From assembly GCA_021324735.1 (NCBI GenBank), contig JAJPIO010000009.1:723341-787340 (forward strand): a stretch of 64,000 nt of DNA, written 5' to 3'. The notes beneath the pieces were generated by a model. That model was not told the origin of the DNA, made no database searches, and saw only the letters and a list, made by a program, of their open reading frames with translations. Of the stretch, positions 8,380-17,465 are shown one piece after another; position 1 is the stretch's first letter; each line of letters starts with the position of its first letter. Origin of the DNA: Bacteroidota bacterium (GTDB lineage Bacteria > Bacteroidota > Ignavibacteria > Palsa-1295). A program made the translations under genes and the position numbers.

Positions 8380-8705
8380 TTGGGAGGAAAGTTTGATCGA
8401 GACAGGAGGGATGGTTGGTTGAGATCGGGAAAAGTTTGACTAAAAAGGAAGTCAGAAATAAGAAGATTTTTGGAATTTCGGGAACCCGGTTTTTTGGAGT
8501 TTTCAAGAAAATGGTGCCTTCATGAATTTTGAATTCAACACACACTATAAAATTTCTTGCGGTAGCAAGTCGGGGCATTTTCGCTACACACTTCCTTAGA
8601 ATACTTTTTGGGCAAATTACCTCGAAATATCGAGTTCTTTCGGACTTAATCCGCCCTAAAATCGGTTTAAAATAAAGCCCCAATTTTTGGCTTAAATCCT
8701 TATTT
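8380..8705. other. Gene-free AT-rich stretch upstream of gyrA
   Basis: I see no convincing gene here. It holds a loose direct repeat (GGAAAGTTTGA-like at 8386-8396 and 8427-8439) and three short hairpins toward its right end: 8621-8634 (5 bp, loop AATA), 8641-8653 (4 bp), and 8675-8693 (5 bp, 9-base loop). These lead into the larger folded element at 8706-8798, so part of the stretch may be gyrA leader RNA. No exact TAnnTTTG element was found for gyrA. Confidence 0.5.
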
Positions 8706-8798
8706 AGTAATGAGTAGAAGGCGCGACGATGGTTGCGTCGAGGTAGCGAGTGACTACATCGGAATTCACTCGTTATTGGCTGCTCATAACTCGTTACT
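8706..8798 (+). promoter_or_regulatory. Predicted three-way-junction leader immediately before gyrA
   Basis: Bases 8706-8715 pair fully with 8789-8798 (10 bp, one G-T). Inside are a 5-bp hairpin (8724-8728 with 8736-8740, 7-base loop) and a roughly 10-bp hairpin (8744-8753 with 8766-8775, 12-base loop). The structure ends 9 bases before the gyrA ATG and so could cover or expose the ribosome site. The arms also make repeats of ACTCGTTA/TAACGAGT, so a protein-binding DNA operator is an alternative reading. Confidence 0.5.
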
Positions 8799-8807
8799 GT
8801 TTGCAAT

Positions 8808-11330
8808 ATGGCAACTATTACCGAGAAGATCTTACCGCGGCAACTTGAAGACGAAATGCGCGATAGTTACATCGATTATTCGATGTCGGTTATCGTATCG
8901 CGTGCTTTGCCGGACGTCCGTGATGGCTTAAAGCCGGTGCACCGCCGGGTACTCTATGGCATGAACGAGTTAGGACTCGGTCCGAACCGGCCGTATAAGA
9001 AGAGCGCCCGTGTCGTCGGTGAAGTGCTTGGTAAGTACCACCCGCATGGCGATTCTGCCGTTTACGATACGATCGTTCGCCTTGCGCAGGATTTTTCGAT
9101 GCGTTACCCGCTCGTTCAGGGCCAGGGTAACTTCGGATCAGTCGATGGCGACTCGCCAGCCGCCATGCGCTACACGGAAGCGCGTATGACCGCGCTTGCG
9201 ATGGAAATGCTTCGTGACCTGGAAAAGCAGACGGTCGATTTCGGTCCGAACTTCGACGATACGTTGCAGCAGCCGCTGGTTTTGCCCGCTGGAATTCCGA
9301 ACCTGCTGGTCAACGGCTCGACCGGTATTGCGGTCGGTATGGCGACGAATATTCCGCCGCACAACCTCACGGAAGTTGTGAATGCGTGTCTTGCCTACAT
9401 TAAAGACCATAATATTACGAGCGCCGAGTTGATGAAGTACGTTACGGCGCCCGATTTTCCGACCGGCGGTATTATTTATGGTTATGACGGCGTCCGAGAT
9501 GCGTATACGACGGGCCGTGGCCGCATAATCGTCCGCGCTAAGGCTAATATTGAAACGGGGAAGAATGATCGCGAATCGATCATTGTAACGGAGCTTCCGT
9601 ATCAGGTCAATAAGGCGTCGATGATCGAGAAGATCGCGGAGATGATCCGCGATAAGAAAATCGAGGGAGTTTCTGACATTCGCGATGAGTCGGATAAGGA
9701 TGGTCTGCGAGTGGTATTCGAGCTTAAGCGTGATGCAGTTGCAAAAGTGGTTCTGAACCAGCTTTACAAGCACACGCAAATGCAGACGACGTTCGGCGTC
9801 ATTATGCTTTCGCTGGTAAAGGGCGTGCCGCGAGTGCTCGAGCTTCGCTCGATGATCAAGTACTACATTGAGCACCGCAATGATGTCGTCTTGCGCCGCA
9901 CGCGTTACGATCTGGACCAGGCCGAGAAGCGTGCCCATATCCTCGAAGGATATATCATTGCGCTCGATAATATCGACGAGGTCATTCAGACGATCAAAAA
10001 GTCGAAGGACGTAGAGACAGCGCAGAACCGCCTTATGAAGCAGTTTAAGCTGTCGGAGATCCAGGCGAAAGCCATCCTCGATATGCGCCTGCAGCGGCTT
10101 ACCGGCCTCGAGCGCGACAAGATCCAGGCGGAATATCGCGAGATCATTCAGCTTATCGAACGCCTTAAAGCGATCATTGCTTCACCGGAGCTCCAGATGA
10201 AGATTATCGGCGATGAGCTTGCTGAAGTTAAGAAGAAGTACGGTGATGAACGTCGTACCGAGATCATCTACGATACCAAAGACTTCACGATCGAGGATAT
10301 GATCGCGGAAGAGGACGTCGTAGTGACGATCTCGCATGGCGGCTTCATCAAGCGCTTCCCGGTATCCGGCTATCGCCGGCAGGGAAGAGGTGGTAAAGGC
10401 ATCACTGGTGCAGCAACGCGCGAGGATGACTTTATCGAACACATGTTCATCGCCTCGACGCACCATTACATTATGTTCTTTACGGATCGTGGCCGGTGCT
10501 ATTGGCTTAAAGTGCACGAGGTGCCGGAGGCGGGTCGTACATCGAAGGGCCGCTCGATCGCAAACTTGCTCGAGAAGCCAGCCGACGAGCGCATCACAGC
10601 GTTTATCAATGTGAAGCAATTCGATGAGGCACACTTTGTAACGATGGTGACAGAGCACGGTACGATCAAAAAGACGGTGCTTTCAGCCTTCGGCAATATT
10701 CGGCGTGCGGGCGTTCAGGCCATCACTCTCGATGGAGGTGACAGCCTGAAAGATGTGCGCCTAACGAATGGCCAGCAGGAGATCATTATCGGTACCCACG
10801 AAGGTATGGCCTGCCGCTTTAACGAGAAGGATGTCCGCGATATGGGCCGCACAGCGGCTGGTGTCCGTGGTATTACGCTCGAGAAGGGTGATATAGTTAT
10901 CGGCATGATCTCACCGAATCGCTCGGGTACTTCGGTGCTCGTCGTAAGTGAAGAAGGCTATGGCAAGCGCAGCGAAGTGAGCGATTATCGCCTCACACGC
11001 CGCGGTGGCAAAGGTGTCATCACCATGAAGGCAACCGAAAAGACTGGTAAGCTCGTCGCTATTAAAGAGGTCGTTGATAACGATGATCTCATTTGTGTAA
11101 CGAAGGATGGCCTCGTTATTCGTCAGCACGTGGCGGAGATCCGCGTCATGGGCCGCAATACGCAAGGCGTACGTGTCGTCCGCTTGAATGAGGGCGATCG
11201 CCTGGCTGCAGTAGCTAACGTACCTGCGGATGAGGATAAGGAGATCGATGAGGCAGAGGCCAAAGCGGGTAAGAAGCAAGGTGCTCCTCCGCCAACGAAG
11301 GAAGAGCAGGGCGAAATATTCAGCCGGTAA
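8808..11330 (+). CDS. gyrA: DNA gyrase subunit A
   Basis: GyrA cleaves and rejoins DNA during negative supercoiling, working with GyrB. The 840 residues match the family. The catalytic tyrosine is Tyr122 (MRYTEARM), at the same number as in E. coli, and the quinolone-determining positions are Ser83 and Asp87 within [14 protein letters not shown], the wild-type sensitive state. The C-terminal beta-pinwheel starts near residue 495; its first blade has the GyrA box in the form QGRGGKG, and a later blade has RRGGKG. The C-terminal tail is acidic and then basic. gyrB is not in the window. No Shine-Dalgarno precedes the ATG; instead a folded leader (8706-8798) abuts it. Transcription ends at the hairpin at 11337-11363. 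Confidence 0.98.
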   Translation: MATITEKILPRQLEDEMRDSYIDYSMSVIVSRALPDVRDGLKPVHRRVLYGMNELGLGPNRPYKKSARVVGEVLGKYHPHGDSAVYDTIVRLAQDFSMRYPLVQGQGNFGSVDGDSPAAMRYTEARMTALAMEMLRDLEKQTVDFGPNFDDTLQQPLVLPAGIPNLLVNGSTGIAVGMATNIPPHNLTEVVNACLAYIKDHNITSAELMKYVTAPDFPTGGIIYGYDGVRDAYTTGRGRIIVRAKANIETGKNDRESIIVTELPYQVNKASMIEKIAEMIRDKKIEGVSDIRDESDKDGLRVVFELKRDAVAKVVLNQLYKHTQMQTTFGVIMLSLVKGVPRVLELRSMIKYYIEHRNDVVLRRTRYDLDQAEKRAHILEGYIIALDNIDEVIQTIKKSKDVETAQNRLMKQFKLSEIQAKAILDMRLQRLTGLERDKIQAEYREIIQLIERLKAIIASPELQMKIIGDELAEVKKKYGDERRTEIIYDTKDFTIEDMIAEEDVVVTISHGGFIKRFPVSGYRRQGRGGKGITGAATREDDFIEHMFIASTHHYIMFFTDRGRCYWLKVHEVPEAGRTSKGRSIANLLEKPADERITAFINVKQFDEAHFVTMVTEHGTIKKTVLSAFGNIRRAGVQAITLDGGDSLKDVRLTNGQQEIIIGTHEGMACRFNEKDVRDMGRTAAGVRGITLEKGDIVIGMISPNRSGTSVLVVSEEGYGKRSEVSDYRLTRRGGKGVITMKATEKTGKLVAIKEVVDNDDLICVTKDGLVIRQHVAEIRVMGRNTQGVRVVRLNEGDRLAAVANVPADEDKEIDEAEAKAGKKQGAPPPTKEEQGEIFSR

Positions 11331-11336
11331 TTTGAT

Positions 11337-11370
11337 ACTAAGCCCTCCAATGGAGGGCTTAGTAATTTTA
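11337..11370. terminator. Bidirectional terminator between gyrA and radical SAM gene
   Basis: A perfect 12-base-pair stem (11337-11348 with 11352-11363) with a three-base loop sits between two convergent genes; AT-rich sequence flanks both sides (AATTTTATT on the right), suiting either direction. Confidence 0.8.
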
Positions 11371-11380
11371 TTACGTAGTC

Positions 11381-12421
11381 CTACTCTTCGAATAATCCCC
11401 AGGCTCCGCTCCTCCGAAACAGATGCGTTGCTAATGGCTTTCGCTCCTCATGCATTTTGTATTTCACTGAAAGCGAATAGATCAGCCGGTGCATGTAATC
11501 GGCATAACCGCCAATGCCGGTCATCCGTGTGCCCCAATTAGGATCGTTCAGCTTACCTCCTCGTATCATTCGAATTCGGGTAAGCACCCGATTTGCCTTT
11601 TCTGGAAAATTCTCTTCCAGCCAAGTAGTAAATATAGGAGCGACCGCGTAGGGTAGACGGAGAATCGTATGTGCTACGCGTGTTGCTCCGGCCTCGCTTG
11701 CTCGTTTAAGGATTGATGGCACTTCGTTGTCGTTGAGTCCCGGAATGATCGGTCCGACCATTACACCGGTTGGGATGCCTGCTTTTGCCAATTCCGACAT
11801 TGCCTTTAGCTTTCGCTCAGCAGTAGACGTTCTTGGTTCGAGCTTACGGCGCAGATCGGGATCGAGCGATGTGATCGAGATAAGAGTACTTACCAGATTC
11901 ATTTTAGCCAGTTCAGTGAGAATATCAAGGTCCCGCAAAATCAAAGCATTCTTTGTGAGAATGCTAACTGGGTTTCGAAACTCGAGAAAAACCTCCAGCA
12001 ATTTTCGAGTGATCTTGTACTCTCGTTCTGCGGGCTGATAGCAGTCTGTATTGCCACTCATCATAATGCATTGCGGTGACCAGCTTTGCTTCATAAATTC
12101 CCTTCGAAGCAATTCCGGCGCATCGTGCTTCACCATGATCTTCGATTCGAAGTCGATACCGGCATTGAAGCCAAGATATTCATGGTATGGTCTGGCCCTG
12201 CAGTAGGCACAGCCGTGCTCGCATCCTCGATAAGGATTGAGCGAATAGGCCATTGGAATATCCGGACTATCATTTTTGAAAAGAATGGATTTTGTTTGAT
12301 CGGGGAAAAATTGAGTCTGGACGACGGGCAACTCCTCGCCGATGGTTTCCCAGCCGTCATCAAAGGCCTCGCGGCTGGTTGTTTCAAAGCGATTTTGGAT
12401 GATTAATGTTGTTCCTCGCAT
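11381..12421 (-). CDS. Radical SAM protein of the PA0069/Rv2578c (SPL-like) family
   Basis: A radical S-adenosylmethionine enzyme related to spore photoproduct lyase-like proteins of unknown substrate. The cluster motif CEHGCAYC (C-x3-C-x2-C) appears near residue 70, preceded by SLNPYRGCEHG, and is followed by the family features SGNTDCYQPAE, SILTKN and TSLDPDLRRKLEPRT. The length, about 346 residues, is usual. An earlier in-frame TTG at 12445 exists, but ATG at 12421 has AGGAG five bases upstream and is preferred. A hairpin (12423-12428 with 12435-12440) overlaps that Shine-Dalgarno and could limit translation. It follows the MerR gene on the same strand after a 138-base gap with two palindromes. 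Confidence 0.88.
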   Translation of the reverse strand: MRGTTLIIQNRFETTSREAFDDGWETIGEELPVVQTQFFPDQTKSILFKNDSPDIPMAYSLNPYRGCEHGCAYCRARPYHEYLGFNAGIDFESKIMVKHDAPELLRREFMKQSWSPQCIMMSGNTDCYQPAEREYKITRKLLEVFLEFRNPVSILTKNALILRDLDILTELAKMNLVSTLISITSLDPDLRRKLEPRTSTAERKLKAMSELAKAGIPTGVMVGPIIPGLNDNEVPSILKRASEAGATRVAHTILRLPYAVAPIFTTWLEENFPEKANRVLTRIRMIRGGKLNDPNWGTRMTGIGGYADYMHRLIYSLSVKYKMHEERKPLATHLFRRSGAWGLFEE

Positions 12422-12484
12422 AGGTGCTCCTATTAGCACCGACAATATAACAACAAAAATGCCGCGAAAGCAAAAACCAGAAGG

Positions 12485-12541
12485 TTCGTAAATTAATGAG
12501 GATTTACGAATTCATGTCTAAGATCGGCCTCTTGCAAGAGG
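12485..12541. repeat. Two palindromes between merR-type and radical SAM genes
   Basis: A 9-bp inverted repeat (12485-12493 with 12502-12510, 8-base loop) is followed by the 14-base palindrome CCTCTTGCAAGAGG at 12528-12541. Neither has a T-run on the minus strand, so termination is doubtful; they could be processing hairpins or binding sites. Confidence 0.45.
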
Positions 12542-12559
12542 TGCTTTGTAACGCAGCCC

Positions 12560-13156
12560 TTATGCTCGCATAAAAGCACGCTTGAGTTCGATGAGCGCAC
12601 TCTTCATTGTGCGGATCTCTTCAAGGGTCAACATGGTGCCGGGCACGGTAGGCTTGGAGTCAGTAGGGAGGGGGATTTGAGCAGGATCCTCGATCGTAGC
12701 CGGCTCTTCTAACGGCTTTATTTCCGATACACGCTCGTTTCGAAGGATAGCCTTTGCTCCTTCGATCGTATAACGCTTCTCGCGAAGGAGCTCTTTAATG
12801 CGCAGGATAAACTTAATATCCCGATTAGAATAAATGCGGTTACCTGCCCGATTTTTCTGTGGGCGAAGTTCTTCGAACTCTGTTTCCCAGTAACGAAGAA
12901 CATACGGCTCTAATGCGGTAAGCCGACTTACTTCGGAGATTGAATAATACAGTTTTGGGATTGATAAGTCCTTCATAGTCCTACGCGCTGAATGGACTGG
13001 CTTTGCCGCTTCTTCAATGGGTTGTTCAATAGAATCCGCTTCTTTCTCGATGCTTTCCGGCTCTTTTTCAACTTCCGGTTCTCCCGTTGCTACCGGAACC
13101 GGATCGGTAAATAAACGCTCGCTCGCAATCTCAAAAAACTCACCCTGAACACCCAT
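12560..13156 (-). CDS. MerR-family transcriptional regulator
   Basis: A 198-residue regulator. Residues 68-140 form a MerR winged HTH (YSISEVSRLTALEPYVLRYW, then AGNRIYSNRDIKFILRIKEL), of the kind found with RacA/HTH_17-like MerR proteins in Bacteroidota. The first 60 residues are acidic and low in complexity (many Glu and Pro), and the C-terminal 60 residues are Pro-rich and then helical, a likely dimerisation helix. No metal-binding cysteines are seen, so it is not a classical metal sensor. It lies downstream of acpS on the same strand with a 67-base gap. Its target is unknown. Confidence 0.88.
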   Translation of the reverse strand: MGVQGEFFEIASERLFTDPVPVATGEPEVEKEPESIEKEADSIEQPIEEAAKPVHSARRTMKDLSIPKLYYSISEVSRLTALEPYVLRYWETEFEELRPQKNRAGNRIYSNRDIKFILRIKELLREKRYTIEGAKAILRNERVSEIKPLEEPATIEDPAQIPLPTDSKPTVPGTMLTLEEIRTMKSALIELKRAFMRA

Positions 13157-13223
13157 TAGCTAACGGCAAAATAAATTGGAATGTCAACTCGTTCGAAGTA
13201 ACCTCGACCGTTACACGTAAGTT

Positions 13224-13610
13224 CTACTGCTTCTCTATAGTTACGATCGCTTCCGCAATAGTAGAGGTGTGAGTGATTGATAGCTGAATATTAAAGTTGC
13301 CACCAATAATAGCCTGAGCACGGCCATTCATTTCGCCTCGAAGTTCAATAAACGGCCTGCCAGATAATTCTTTAGCAACTACAACATGGCGCCATACGAA
13401 TTTGCGTCGAACACCGGTCCCTAACGCTTTTGCGAATGCTTCCTTAGCAGCGAACCTCGCAGCAAAGTGTTCGGCAGCATGTGGGCGCCTAATGCAATAT
13501 TGGATCTCTTCCTCCGAATAAATTCTGTTTAGGAATTGATTTCCATACTCCTCGATCGTCCTTACGATACGCGGGACTTCGATCGTGTCGATTCCAATTC
13601 CGAAGATCAT
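13224..13610 (-). CDS. acpS: Holo-[acyl-carrier-protein] synthase
   Basis: AcpS transfers 4'-phosphopantetheine from coenzyme A to apo-acyl carrier protein, enabling fatty-acid synthesis. The 128-residue length is standard. The Mg-binding motif GIGIDTIEVPRI holds Asp8, and the second signature, RFAAKEAFAKALGTG (with the catalytic Glu and Lys), lies near residue 53. The C-terminal LSITHTSTIAEAIV is the usual final strand; here THT replaces the common SHE/SHD. The start ATG overlaps the stop of the HAD gene by four bases, so the two are translationally coupled. Confidence 0.95.
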   Translation of the reverse strand: MIFGIGIDTIEVPRIVRTIEEYGNQFLNRIYSEEEIQYCIRRPHAAEHFAARFAAKEAFAKALGTGVRRKFVWRHVVVAKELSGRPFIELRGEMNGRAQAIIGGNFNIQLSITHTSTIAEAIVTIEKQ

Positions 13611-14287
13611 GCGTTTTGAGAATCGACGATATGAAGCAAATCAGTGATGTCCTTCAGATCGTAATCGGCACCATGATTTTGCGTATTAAAGACGTCGCCA
13701 TACCGTGCAAAGGCGGTCTGCATTCCCACTGCTTTTGCACCGGCAATGTCACGATCGGCCCAATCTCCAACCATCAATGCATCAGCGGGAACGGTATCGA
13801 GCCGATCAAGTACGGTAAGAAATGGCTTAGCGGAAGGTTTACGCTCGCCGGTTTCATCGAATGTTACGGCAACATTAAAGATATGATGAAAGCCAATATG
13901 ACACAGGCGAAGCCATGCTTCCCGGCTAGGAGCATCCGTCAGTACGGCCAGCTTAATAGCTCGTCGGGTTAACTCCATCAGTGTTGCCGTAACATGAGGA
14001 TAAGGCTTCAGCGCTGCTTCTCTCGCACGCCGGTACGCAATTACACCGGCGGCTAGGATCCGATGATTGATCTTATTAAAAATGCCAAAGATGAGGTCAT
14101 CGAAAACCTGTTGATATTCGATGCCACGTTCTTTGTAGATGGCATCGATTCGCGCTTTGATATCGGATCGCTCGAGATCAAGACCGGCATCGAGCATCGC
14201 ATCAATAGCGGCTTCAATAGCCTGCCGCTTCATCGCCATAAAGTCGACGAGCGTGTTATCCAAGTCAAAAACAATGGCTTTTATCAT
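13607..14287 (-). CDS. HAD-family hydrolase (phosphatase-like)
   Basis: A 226-residue haloacid-dehalogenase superfamily protein. Motif I is FDLDNTLVDF (nucleophile Asp9), motif II lies at LAVLTDAPS, motif III at ERKPSAKPF, and motif IV at MVGDWADRDIAGAKAVGM. An all-helical cap at about residues 16-95 makes it a C1-cap member like YjjG/PhoU-type nucleotidases or phosphoglycolate phosphatases; the exact substrate cannot be read from the sequence. It is coupled by a four-base overlap to acpS and follows the PhnP-like hydrolase by 48 bases, all on one strand, suggesting one transcript. Confidence 0.9.
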   Translation of the reverse strand: MIKAIVFDLDNTLVDFMAMKRQAIEAAIDAMLDAGLDLERSDIKARIDAIYKERGIEYQQVFDDLIFGIFNKINHRILAAGVIAYRRAREAALKPYPHVTATLMELTRRAIKLAVLTDAPSREAWLRLCHIGFHHIFNVAVTFDETGERKPSAKPFLTVLDRLDTVPADALMVGDWADRDIAGAKAVGMQTAFARYGDVFNTQNHGADYDLKDITDLLHIVDSQNA

Positions 14288-14335
14288 GGTAGCGAGAAAT
14301 AAAGAACGAGGGAGAAAGGAAGATATTTCCGCAAA

Positions 14336-15109
14336 TTAATTAGAAGCCAAGTTAAACGACAATCCATCGTAACCCAAACGAACATGCGGTGGCAGTTCGC
14401 GTTCTGCTTTGGCGTGCAAGACGTCGTGATTCATGTGGGTGAGATAGGTGATCTGTGGTGCAATTCGCTCCGCCAGTACTACCGATTCGGGAATTGACAG
14501 GTGAGTAGGATGAGGCTTATAACGCAGACCATCAAGAATAAGGACCTCCAACCCTGCAAGCAGCGCGAATGAGTCTTCCGGAATTTCACTGCAATCGGTT
14601 AAGTAAGCGAAATTGCCGATGCGGAATCCAAAGATCTGAAGTTTGCCATGTAACAGGGGAATGGGCGTTACGTTGAAGCTACACACTTCGAATGGGCGCT
14701 CATCGATCGTTATAAAGGGTACACTTGGCAAACCTCCACCAATTTGTGTAGCTGCACCGAAGGCATATTCGAATGTACGACGAACATATGCTGCGACCTC
14801 TGCTGATGCATAACACACCGGTGCCTTTTGGCGAAGGAATTGAAAGGCGCGCAGATCGTCAAAGCCAGCGATGTGATCATAATGCTGATGGGTATATAGA
14901 ATCGCTTCCAGGTGAGATACTTTCTTCGTAAGCATCTGCTGACGAAAATCGGCACTGGTATCGATCAGTACATTATTTTTACCGTGCTCGATCAGTACGC
15001 TGACTCTTAAGCGCTTGTCACGCGGGTCCTGGGATTGGCACACATTACACGAACATCCGATCATCGGAACGCCCGTCGATGTGCCGGTACCAAGCAGAGT
15101 GACGATCAT
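14336..15109 (-). CDS. MBL-fold metal hydrolase, PhnP-like
   Basis: A 257-residue metallo-beta-lactamase-fold hydrolase resembling PhnP, a phosphodiesterase acting on cyclic ribose phosphates. It has the N-terminal LGTGTSTGVPMIGCSCNVC, where the paired cysteines match the structural zinc site known in PhnP, then the metal motif THQHYDHIAGFDDLR near residue 76, and LTDCSEIP and LTHMNHDV toward the end. No phosphonate (phn) genes are nearby, so a housekeeping role on a cyclic phosphate or similar by-product is more likely than phosphonate use. It is followed by the HAD and acpS genes on the same strand. Confidence 0.88.
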   Translation of the reverse strand: MIVTLLGTGTSTGVPMIGCSCNVCQSQDPRDKRLRVSVLIEHGKNNVLIDTSADFRQQMLTKKVSHLEAILYTHQHYDHIAGFDDLRAFQFLRQKAPVCYASAEVAAYVRRTFEYAFGAATQIGGGLPSVPFITIDERPFEVCSFNVTPIPLLHGKLQIFGFRIGNFAYLTDCSEIPEDSFALLAGLEVLILDGLRYKPHPTHLSIPESVVLAERIAPQITYLTHMNHDVLHAKAERELPPHVRLGYDGLSFNLASN

Positions 15110-15118
15110 AAAAACACT

Positions 15119-15382
15119 TTATGTGTTGGCCTTCGCTAATTCGTCTTCGATCGCTTCCCGAAGAGCAGGGCGGATGAAAATATCGCCCAAGCCATACTCA
15201 TTCAAGCCCATAGCAAGCGTCCGAATCTTCTTCGGCACCGTAAACCGGCGATTGAGAACCAGCAGCCGCTGTTCTCGCAGCAGGCAATAACCACCGTCAA
15301 AATTTCCGTTCTCAAAGCGGACCTTAATTCCGAGTTCGTTGGCAAGCCCCTTCAATTCTTCAAATAACTCCTCGTGGGTCAT
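15119..15382 (-). CDS. Small hypothetical protein
   Basis: An 87-residue soluble protein I do not recognise. The start at 15382 is chosen because an AGGAGAG Shine-Dalgarno lies 11 bases before it; the frame remains open upstream to 15547 but that part is not protein-like. The sequence has an N-terminal helix (EELFEELKGLANELG), central strands around GGYCLLREQRLLVLNRR, and an acidic helical end (REAIEDELAKA). The arrangement resembles small Bacteroidota proteins of unknown function. It lies 9 bases upstream of the PhnP-like gene on the same strand and so probably heads that operon. Confidence 0.7.
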   Translation of the reverse strand: MTHEELFEELKGLANELGIKVRFENGNFDGGYCLLREQRLLVLNRRFTVPKKIRTLAMGLNEYGLGDIFIRPALREAIEDELAKANT

Positions 15383-15534
15383 CAGTTCTTTTTCTCTCCT
15401 GTACAATTGGCAACGCCTACGAACAGGCAGAAGGTCGAAATTAGTTGACCTATCGATACGGGATTTATTTTTCTCACTTCCACTTTTAGCGAGTAATGTC
15501 TCGCCATTCAGATACTTTTTAGAGCTGGCTGTCT

Positions 15535-17190
15535 TTGCATAAGTCACCCCGATTTTTAGAGCGGCTAAGCTATGCCGTGATAGGACTTGCTGCGTTAGTC
15601 GAGTTGCTCGGCCCTTTCATGGTCCGCACCCTTGGCTACGATGGCTTTCACGCGCTTATGTGGATCGATGGATTCCCTGATGTCCTCTCTGATGGGGTAT
15701 GGTACCCTCACTGGCTACCCGATGGCTATGGTCGGCTTGGGAGCCTAACATTCTACTTTTATCCACCGCTTGCGTATTTCATTATAGCCCCCTTCCGCTT
15801 GCTTCTTGCAAGTGGGGATGCGATCTCGATCTATCATCTTTTCGGTATACTCGCTACGCTCGCATCGCTCATTACAATGCACTATTTGCTTCGAGTACTG
15901 CATTCTTCGTCGAAGCTGGCATGGCTGGGAGCTCTAATGTACGCTTTTTCGCCATATCATCTTAACGTATTATACATACGCAGTGGGCCGGCGGAACATC
16001 TTGCGTTCGTTTGGGCTCCCTTAGTATTTGCCGGCTTATTCAAGCTGCTTAACAATTCAAAATCCTCAAGTGGATTTTGGCTTCTCGGCTTTTCATGGGG
16101 GTTGCTCTTACTTAGTCATGTTCCGGCTGCCGCCACGGTAGGGTTGGCAGGATTGGTCGTCATTATTGTTAATCTTCGAAACGAGTATTGGGGAAAAGTA
16201 TCACTTGTAGTATTAGCGGTTCTTCTCGGTTCGGGACTCGCCGCCTTCTATCTTCTTCCTGTCGAACATTTTCGATCGTTAGCACAACTTCAATACTTGC
16301 AAGTAACACATGAAGGCTTAGAAGACCAGTTATTATCGGTACTCGATCTCCTGCACGGCCACGATTTTTCTGTAAGTGGTATTGGCTTCGTTCAGTATCT
16401 TGTCGTTATTGTTATTACAATAGCCCTTCTACGCGAGTGGCGGCTGCATGGGAAAAAGAATGACCTCTTCCAGCAACTTTTGTGGGTAGGCATTGCAATC
16501 ATCTTTTTTCAGACTGTTTTAATCAGTCGACCGGTATGGAACATCTTGCATCTTACCCAGATCATTCAATTCGCGTGGAGATGGGGACTACTGGGAAGCT
16601 TGCTTGCAGCCGTCGCATTTGCAAAAATTGTCCAGGAGCGGTCAAGGCCATTGGTGAATTGGGCCGCAATTGCCCTCATGGCGACAGCCTTGTTTTTCGG
16701 AATCGTTACCGATTTTAACATACGTGTGCACGCGCGAGATCACCAGCGTACACCGTTCGATCCGCCTGAGTATGTTCCGGTTTGGGCTGATTCTTCAAAA
16801 GAACGAGTGATTCAATTTGCTTTAGCTCATGAAGGAGATCCATTGGCACAGGATACAGCCGGTCATCATATTCCGATACACATGCTGGCCCGGCAGTCGA
16901 ACCTCATGCATTTTACGATTCAAGTTGATACGCCCATGGCGGTCGTACTGCACCATTGGTACTGGCCAGACTGGAAAGCTTGGGATATCAGGAGAAACCA
17001 GGAAATAGCACAACGTCCCTTTAAAGATGGTAGAGCCGTCTTAGAATTGCCAGCGGGGAAGAGCGATGTTCTTTATGAACTCATGACCGATGAATCGGAA
17101 AAAGAGGGACGATCCATTTCGGTATGGTCGCTCGCAGCAGTATTAGTTGTGACGGTAGTGATTGGTTTATCTCAACGGAAGAAAACTTAA
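15535..17190 (+). CDS. Polytopic membrane protein, GT-C/PTPS-related type
   Basis: A 551-residue integral membrane protein with about 10-11 hydrophobic segments from residue 13 to about 385, followed by a periplasmic beta-rich tail of about 120 residues and one last segment near 530-547. It resembles the membrane proteins grouped as '6-pyruvoyl-tetrahydropterin synthase-related', now regarded as GT-C-like glycosyltransferases using lipid-linked sugars. The early loop DGFHALMWIDGFPDVLSDG and GRLGSLTFYFYPPLAY match that group. The start is a TTG at 15535; no better start fits before the first membrane segment. It converges with the next gene, the stops overlapping (TTAA). Enzyme activity is inferred only. 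Confidence 0.7.
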   Translation: MHKSPRFLERLSYAVIGLAALVELLGPFMVRTLGYDGFHALMWIDGFPDVLSDGVWYPHWLPDGYGRLGSLTFYFYPPLAYFIIAPFRLLLASGDAISIYHLFGILATLASLITMHYLLRVLHSSSKLAWLGALMYAFSPYHLNVLYIRSGPAEHLAFVWAPLVFAGLFKLLNNSKSSSGFWLLGFSWGLLLLSHVPAAATVGLAGLVVIIVNLRNEYWGKVSLVVLAVLLGSGLAAFYLLPVEHFRSLAQLQYLQVTHEGLEDQLLSVLDLLHGHDFSVSGIGFVQYLVVIVITIALLREWRLHGKKNDLFQQLLWVGIAIIFFQTVLISRPVWNILHLTQIIQFAWRWGLLGSLLAAVAFAKIVQERSRPLVNWAAIALMATALFFGIVTDFNIRVHARDHQRTPFDPPEYVPVWADSSKERVIQFALAHEGDPLAQDTAGHHIPIHMLARQSNLMHFTIQVDTPMAVVLHHWYWPDWKAWDIRRNQEIAQRPFKDGRAVLELPAGKSDVLYELMTDESEKEGRSISVWSLAAVLVVTVVIGLSQRKKT

Positions 17191-17465
17191 TCGGCTGGGG
17201 AAGACGCTTTCGGAAGTTCAACACCTTTAAGAGCATTTGAGATACCGGCTACTACTTCCTCCATTGGAAGTGTTCGAGGCCGATATCGCGATCGGGCCAT
17301 GTGGACTGCCTCTTCCAACGACTCCAATTCACCTCGAAGGTAAAGCCAAACATGATATCCTAAGCGATTTCGGTCATTCTCTTCTACAGTAGGAATATCC
17401 TTAACCGCCGTGTAGGCAATGCGGGCCAGTTCGTTGTCGTGCTCTTTTGAAAGATGAAGTGACAT
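17187..17465 (-). CDS. Small hypothetical protein coupled to aminopeptidase gene
   Basis: A 92-residue, mostly helical soluble protein that I do not recognise, with charged helices (RNRLGYHVWLYLRGELESLE) and no signal peptide. Its ATG overlaps the stop of the M1 aminopeptidase gene as TAATG, so it is translated by coupling from the same mRNA. Its stop overlaps that of the convergent membrane-protein gene. Codon use and composition look natural, supporting a real gene. Confidence 0.65.
   Translation of the reverse strand: MSLHLSKEHDNELARIAYTAVKDIPTVEENDRNRLGYHVWLYLRGELESLEEAVHMARSRYRPRTLPMEEVVAGISNALKGVELPKASSPAD

Noticed and set aside
8490..8510. CGGGAACCCGG followed by T-run considered as a terminator
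   Set aside because: Only a four-base stem with a two-base loop; too weak, and no gene ends there.
8360..8806. 148-codon minus-strand frame in the gyrA upstream region
   Set aside because: Unnatural composition, no ribosome site, and it covers the folded leader, promoter repeats and intergenic AT-rich DNA.
9138..9938. 266-codon open frame antisense inside gyrA
   Set aside because: It lies entirely opposite a strongly supported gyrA, its protein is rich in His/Arg with no motif, and such frames arise from codon bias.
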